A DNA stretch of 64,000 nucleotides, from the NCBI RefSeq assembly GCF_018069755.1, contig NZ_JAGQDE010000020.1, positions 1-64,000 of the forward strand, in the 5' to 3' direction. How positions within the stretch are numbered: position 1 is the stretch's first letter; each line of letters begins with the position of its first letter. The position numbers and the translations under genes are program-made. The stretch is from Ideonella aquatica. Its GTDB lineage: Bacteria > Pseudomonadota > Gammaproteobacteria > Burkholderiales > Burkholderiaceae_C. Below, piece after piece: positions 60,457 through 64,000 of this stretch. Below the pieces are notes generated by a model. That model had not been told where the DNA came from and ran no database searches. It saw nothing but the letters and a program-made list of their open reading frames with translations.

Positions 60457-61044
60457 TCAATCCGCCGCGAAGTCGCGCCCGCGCACCTTGGCGCGGAAAG
60501 CCTCGACCAGGCCCACCTCGCGCGGGCCGGGTTCCAGCTCGAAGGGCTGGCCGGCCTGCACGCTGCCGGGGTTCAGCACCGCCAGGTAGGTGCCGCACCA
60601 GCCGGACTCGGCCATCAGCTTGGCGGCCTTGTTGAAGCCCATGGCGGCGTTGAACTTGAAGCAGGGGAAGCGCGGTTCGCTGACCACCAGCACGCCGCCG
60701 TCGGCGAAGCGCAGGCGGTCGCCCAGCCACAGGTCTTTCTCCAGCAGGCCTTCGAGGGTGAGGTTCTCGCCCATCAGGCCGGGCGGGAGGTCGTCGACCC
60801 AGTCGCCGGCGCGGGCCTGGGCGCGCATGGTGCGCCAGATGGGCAGGTGCTCGCTGGGGTAGGCGTAGAGGGCCTTGGACAGGCCGCCGTGGACGCTGGG
60901 GTCGGCCTGCTCGTCGCCGTCCAGGCCCAGTGGGCCGTAGGCCACGGCACCGCTGCGCGGCCGCTTGGCGATCGCGGTAGCAACTTTGCGGCCGTTGATC
61001 AGACGGTGCTCGACACGGGCGGTGTTGACACTGAGGATGCGCAT
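60457..61044 (-). CDS. MOSC-domain protein (YiiM-like)
   Basis: 195 residues. MOSC features: GLDGDEQADPSVHGGLSKAL, YPSEHLPIW, GENLTLEGL and the conserved cysteine in SEPRFPCFKF. MOSC proteins handle molybdenum-cofactor sulfur or use the cofactor to reduce N-hydroxylated compounds (YiiM). Its start lies inside the 3' end of the P450 gene (46-nt overlap, different frame), so the two are likely co-transcribed. Confidence 0.92.
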   Translation of the reverse strand: MRILSVNTARVEHRLINGRKVATAIAKRPRSGAVAYGPLGLDGDEQADPSVHGGLSKALYAYPSEHLPIWRTMRAQARAGDWVDDLPPGLMGENLTLEGLLEKDLWLGDRLRFADGGVLVVSEPRFPCFKFNAAMGFNKAAKLMAESGWCGTYLAVLNPGSVQAGQPFELEPGPREVGLVEAFRAKVRGRDFAAD

Positions 61045-62435
61045 GGCGCCGATTGTGGCGGCAGGACGGCGCGGCGACGCAAGCGCAGCCGCAATGGCGC
61101 ATCCGGGCGCAGGGTGACGTACATGCGCGGCTGCGGCGGTGGCTCGTGGGGCAGGGTCTCCAGCGTGCAGCGCTGCAGCAGCAACGCCGCCACCAGCGTC
61201 ATCTCCAGCATCGCGAAGTGCTGGCCGATGCACACCCGCGGGCCGACACCGAAGGGCATCCAGGCGCTGCGCGGCTGGGCGGGCTCGTCCACCAGGAAGC
61301 GCTCGGGGTGGAAAGCCTGGGGCTCGGGGAACCAGCGCGGGTCGTGCTGGATGACCCAGGGCGTGACGCGCAGCAGGGTGCCGGCGGGCACCGTGCGGCC
61401 GGCCAACGCAAAGGGGCGCTTGACGCGCCGTGTCAGCAGCGCCGCGATGGGCGGGTACAGGCGCATCGCCTCCTTCAGCGTGGCGCCCAGGTAGGGCAGC
61501 GACGCCACATCGGTCGCGGCCGGATCACGGCCCGCCAGATGCCGATCCACCTCGTCGCGGGCACGCTCGGCCACCGCGGGGTGGCTGGCGATCAGCCAGC
61601 TCCACCACAGCAGCGCGGTGGCGCTGGTCTCGTGGCCGGCCTGGAACATCACCATGCACTGGTCGTGCAGCTCGGTCGTGCTGAGCGCGCTGCCGTCCTC
61701 GTCGCGCACAGCCAGCAGCATGGCCAGCAGGTCGTCGGTGGGGCGCTCGCCCAGCGGCAGCGCCTGGCGCTGCGCAATCTGGCCATCGACCAGCCCGGTC
61801 AGCACCCGCATCGCGCGGCGCTTGGCGCGCTTGTGCGGCAGCGGCAGCCAGTCGGGCAGCGAGGCGGGCCAGAACATCTCCTGCATCGCCGCCTGCGACA
61901 GCACCTGGGTGGCCTCGGCGGCCGCCGCCGCCTGCGCGGGTGCGCGGCTGCTGAACAGCGTGCGCATGATGACGTCCATCGTCAGGCTGTTGAACAGCGA
62001 TTCGACCGGCCGCTCCACCTGGTCGACGCCCGGCGGCAGCATCTCGTCCAGCGCGCTGCGGGCCGCATCCACCATCAGCGCGGCATAGCCCTGCACGCGG
62101 CGCGGCAGAAAGCCCGGCGCCAGCATGCGGCGCTGGCGCCGCCAGGCCTCGCCCTCGGCCACCAGCAGACCCTGGCCGAAGGCCTGCGAGAAGACCTCGG
62201 TGCCGCGCTCCCAGCGCACCAGGTGGTCAGCGTGGTCGACCATCGCCGTGCGCACATCGTCGGGGTGGAACAGGTCCCAGCTGTGCTCCCAGCCCAGGCG
62301 CAGCGCCACCACATCGCCGTGGTCGCGCTGCAGGCCCGCCGTGAAGCCCAGGTAGTCGCGGTACATGGCTTGCAGCAGCGGCAGGCCCCACCAGGGGCAG
62401 GCGGGTCCGGGGGGCATCGCGGTGGCCTGGCTCAT
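60999..62435 (-). CDS. Cytochrome P450
   Basis: 478 residues. I-helix oxygen motif MFQAGHETSATAL, K-helix E-x-x-R in LKEAMRLYPP, meander FHPERF, and the haem-cysteine loop FGVGPRVCIGQHF with C402. No N-terminal membrane anchor, so soluble. Closest in style to the bacterial CYP4/CYP102-like fatty acid or alkane hydroxylases; substrate unknown and no ferredoxin gene is adjacent. The last ~15 residues are encoded in the overlap with the MOSC gene. Confidence 0.95.
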   Translation of the reverse strand: MSQATAMPPGPACPWWGLPLLQAMYRDYLGFTAGLQRDHGDVVALRLGWEHSWDLFHPDDVRTAMVDHADHLVRWERGTEVFSQAFGQGLLVAEGEAWRRQRRMLAPGFLPRRVQGYAALMVDAARSALDEMLPPGVDQVERPVESLFNSLTMDVIMRTLFSSRAPAQAAAAAEATQVLSQAAMQEMFWPASLPDWLPLPHKRAKRRAMRVLTGLVDGQIAQRQALPLGERPTDDLLAMLLAVRDEDGSALSTTELHDQCMVMFQAGHETSATALLWWSWLIASHPAVAERARDEVDRHLAGRDPAATDVASLPYLGATLKEAMRLYPPIAALLTRRVKRPFALAGRTVPAGTLLRVTPWVIQHDPRWFPEPQAFHPERFLVDEPAQPRSAWMPFGVGPRVCIGQHFAMLEMTLVAALLLQRCTLETLPHEPPPQPRMYVTLRPDAPLRLRLRRRAVLPPQSAPCASSVSTPPVSSTV

Positions 62436-62812
62436 GCGACGCCCGCCTGCCAGCGGCCCAGCGCGATCAGCACCGCGGTGGCCAGCATCGCCGTGCCGCC
62501 CTGGTGTCGCCCCCGGGTGGCCACGGCCACCAGCGCGCCGCAGGCGCCGATAGCCAGCGCCAGGGCCGCCAGCATCGCTGAGCGCAACGCGGGCGCGCCG
62601 CCTGCCGCCAGCAGCGCCAGCACCGCCGCCAGACCCAGCCCGAGCAGCGTGGGCAGGTGCCAGCTGGCGCGCAGGATCACCTGGTGGGCGCGCGAGACGT
62701 CGCGCGGCGGCGACGCCTGCCAGGGTGTAAAGATGCGGCGCTCACCCATGACGGAATGGGTCAGGCCGATGCCAATCAGCGCCACGCAAGCGCTCGCAAG
62801 CCAATGGTTCAT
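62432..62812 (-). CDS. Small integral membrane protein of unknown function (126 aa)
   Basis: Four predicted helices: about 5-20 (ACVALIGIGLTHSVMGE), 48-65, 72-92 and 100-118. Its stop overlaps the P450 start by 4 nt, so it leads the P450-MOSC operon. ATG 62812 opens on MNHWLASACVALIG; an ATG at 62863 would add 17 polar residues. Family not recognised. Confidence 0.75.
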   Translation of the reverse strand: MNHWLASACVALIGIGLTHSVMGERRIFTPWQASPPRDVSRAHQVILRASWHLPTLLGLGLAAVLALLAAGGAPALRSAMLAALALAIGACGALVAVATRGRHQGGTAMLATAVLIALGRWQAGVA

Positions 62813-62911
62813 GGGTGGCAGCCTAGGGCCGGCGGCGCCCACCGTCTTGAACGTTCCCGACATCGGCGGGACTTGGGCCCGCTCAGGCCGACATCTGCCT
62901 ACACTGCGGGC

Positions 62912-63799
62912 ATGGCAACGCTCGCGCCCCCCCTGCAGCCGGAGCTGGCCCAGCGCAACCGCGCGCCGGCCCAGTTGTGGCTGCCGCACTGGTCGCTGAG
63001 CCACTGCGTGCGCGCCATCGTCTCGCGCAGTACGCTGGGCATCGGGCGACACTGGCCGGCCGAGTGGCACCACAACCACTTCCCGGCCTCGCCGCTGTGC
63101 ACGATCAGCTGGTTCTTCGCCGGCCACTCCGAACTGCTGGAGCCCGGGCAAGCGCCGCAGCGGCTGCCGCCGGTCTCATTGGCCGGCCCGTTCACCCGGC
63201 CCACGCAGTCGCGCAACAGCCCCGAGGGCCACGGCATGATGCTGATGTTGATGCCCGACGCGCTGCAGGCGCTCACCGGCATCGACCCGGCGCGCTTCCT
63301 GAACCGCTTCGTGCCCTTGGATGAAGCGCTGGACGCCTCGTGGCAGGCGATGGCCGAGGCCGTGCTGGCCGCGCCCGACGATGCGGCACGGGTGGTGCTG
63401 ATCGAAAGTTTCCTGGGCCCGCGCTGGCGCGCCCTGCGGCGCGATGCCGACCACCCGCACCTGCTGCGCCTGCAGGACTGGCTGCAGGGCCTGGCGCTGC
63501 AGGCCGCGGCCTCGGGCGTGGGCCGCAGCCTGCGGCAGTTCGAACGGCGCATCAAGGGCTGGACCGGCCTGCCGATGCGCGAGCTGCGCGGCCTGGGCCG
63601 CGCCGAGCAGGCGTTCTTTCGCACCCTGGCCGAGGGCGAGGGCCCGGTGCGCTGGGCCGAGGTGGCCGCCGACACCGGCTACGCCGACCAGTCGCACCTG
63701 TGCCGCGAGACGCGCCGCGTCACCGGCTTTGCGCCGCAGGCGCTGCGCGAGCTGATTGCCGAGGACGAGCGCTTCTGGATTTACCGGATCTGGAGTTGA
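62912..63799 (+). CDS. AraC-family transcriptional regulator
   Basis: 295 residues. The N-terminal ligand part (VRAIVSRSTLGIGRHWPAEW, GPFTRPTQSRNSPEG) is followed by a C-terminal double helix-turn-helix: VGRSLRQFERRIKGWTGLP, then WAEVAADTGYADQSHLCRET and FAPQALRELI. It lies 99 nt from the divergent membrane protein-P450-MOSC operon and probably controls it. Confidence 0.9.
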   Translation: MATLAPPLQPELAQRNRAPAQLWLPHWSLSHCVRAIVSRSTLGIGRHWPAEWHHNHFPASPLCTISWFFAGHSELLEPGQAPQRLPPVSLAGPFTRPTQSRNSPEGHGMMLMLMPDALQALTGIDPARFLNRFVPLDEALDASWQAMAEAVLAAPDDAARVVLIESFLGPRWRALRRDADHPHLLRLQDWLQGLALQAAASGVGRSLRQFERRIKGWTGLPMRELRGLGRAEQAFFRTLAEGEGPVRWAEVAADTGYADQSHLCRETRRVTGFAPQALRELIAEDERFWIYRIWS

Positions 63800-63841
63800 A
63801 CCGGTCCCCGAGCCGCCGGGCAACTCCGAGGCGGCTGCCGA

Positions 63842-64000
63842 TCAATCGTTGATGGTGATCGAGGCATCACCGCCAAACATCGCATTGAAGTCGGTGTCCC
63901 AGATTTCGTAGTAGCGCGAATTGCCCTGGACGTCATAGACCCGCACGCTGTACACCGTGTAGCGGTTCGACGGCGTCCAGCTGTCAAGCGTTCCACCAAC
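63842..64000 (-). CDS. 3' end of an unknown gene (cut by window edge)
   Basis: 52 residues to the TGA at 63842-63844. The tail NRYTVYSVRVYDVQGNSRYY and the closing GGDASITIND look like beta strands of an extracellular or lipoprotein domain. Too little is present to assign a family. It converges on the AraC gene with 42 nt between. Confidence 0.55.
   Translation of the reverse strand, partial: VGGTLDSWTPSNRYTVYSVRVYDVQGNSRYYEIWDTDFNAMFGGDASITIND

Overview
The window is a contiguous piece of a high-GC betaproteobacterial chromosome. Gene content and order (recA-recX-sucCD, gatCAB divergent from mreBCD-mrdA-rodA, pntAB, rsmE, fadD, DUF3422) point to Burkholderiales, most likely the Rubrivivax/Leptothrix/Sphaerotilus/Ideonella group. 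No rRNA, tRNA, insertion sequence, prophage or CRISPR array was seen, and base composition looks even throughout.

Layout. 1-3053: a minus-strand protein-phosphorylation cluster of Ser/Thr kinase, PP2C phosphatase, FHA protein and CHASE2 protein (the last cut by the window edge), preceded by a TerC/YjbE membrane protein. 3966-8112: sucCD and recA-recX, with an SOS box at recA and a perfect operator-like palindrome in front of sucC. 8210-10396: a TctD/TctE-like two-component pair. 10397-16189: the rod-shape cluster mreB-mreC-mreD-mrdA-rodA. 16498-19734: gatCAB. 19735-20209: a gene-free stretch packed with nested inverted repeats. 20210-26026: PPi-type phosphofructokinase, a GGDEF-EAL protein, a class II aldolase and a LysR regulator. 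26182-31397: one tight operon of a TRAP transporter and 5-oxoprolinase pxpB-pxpC-pxpA, probably uptake and hydrolysis of pyroglutamate. 31394-36668: TPR-sulfotransferase, hybrid histidine kinase, mnmA and a Nudix hydrolase. 36813-41025: pntAB, a 73-residue membrane protein and mtnN.

41032-45733: a small secreted protein, a 900-residue SARP/BTAD-type ATPase regulator and a secreted subtilisin. 45952-50845: fadD-like ligase, an unknown protein, rsmE and an ABC exporter. 50947-54754: a three-gene overlapping operon of DUF4394 lipoprotein, amicyanin-like cupredoxin and a membrane GGDEF-EAL protein, the best candidate here for an uncharacterised (copper or redox to c-di-GMP) signalling unit. 54737-58775: thioredoxin, rhodanese, SLAC1/TehA channel, TauE exporter and DUF3422, with a CsoR/CstR-like operator before the SLAC1 gene, which suggests a reactive-sulfur or sulfite response. 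58854-64000: methyltransferase, Spy-like protein, a small RRM-like ORF, MOSC protein, cytochrome P450, a small membrane protein, a divergent AraC regulator and the 3' end of an unknown gene.

Genes are packed with many 1-8 nt start/stop overlaps. Starts were chosen from ribosome-binding sites, family N-termini and overlaps; where a different start is possible it is stated. All assignments come from reading the sequence; no database search was run.
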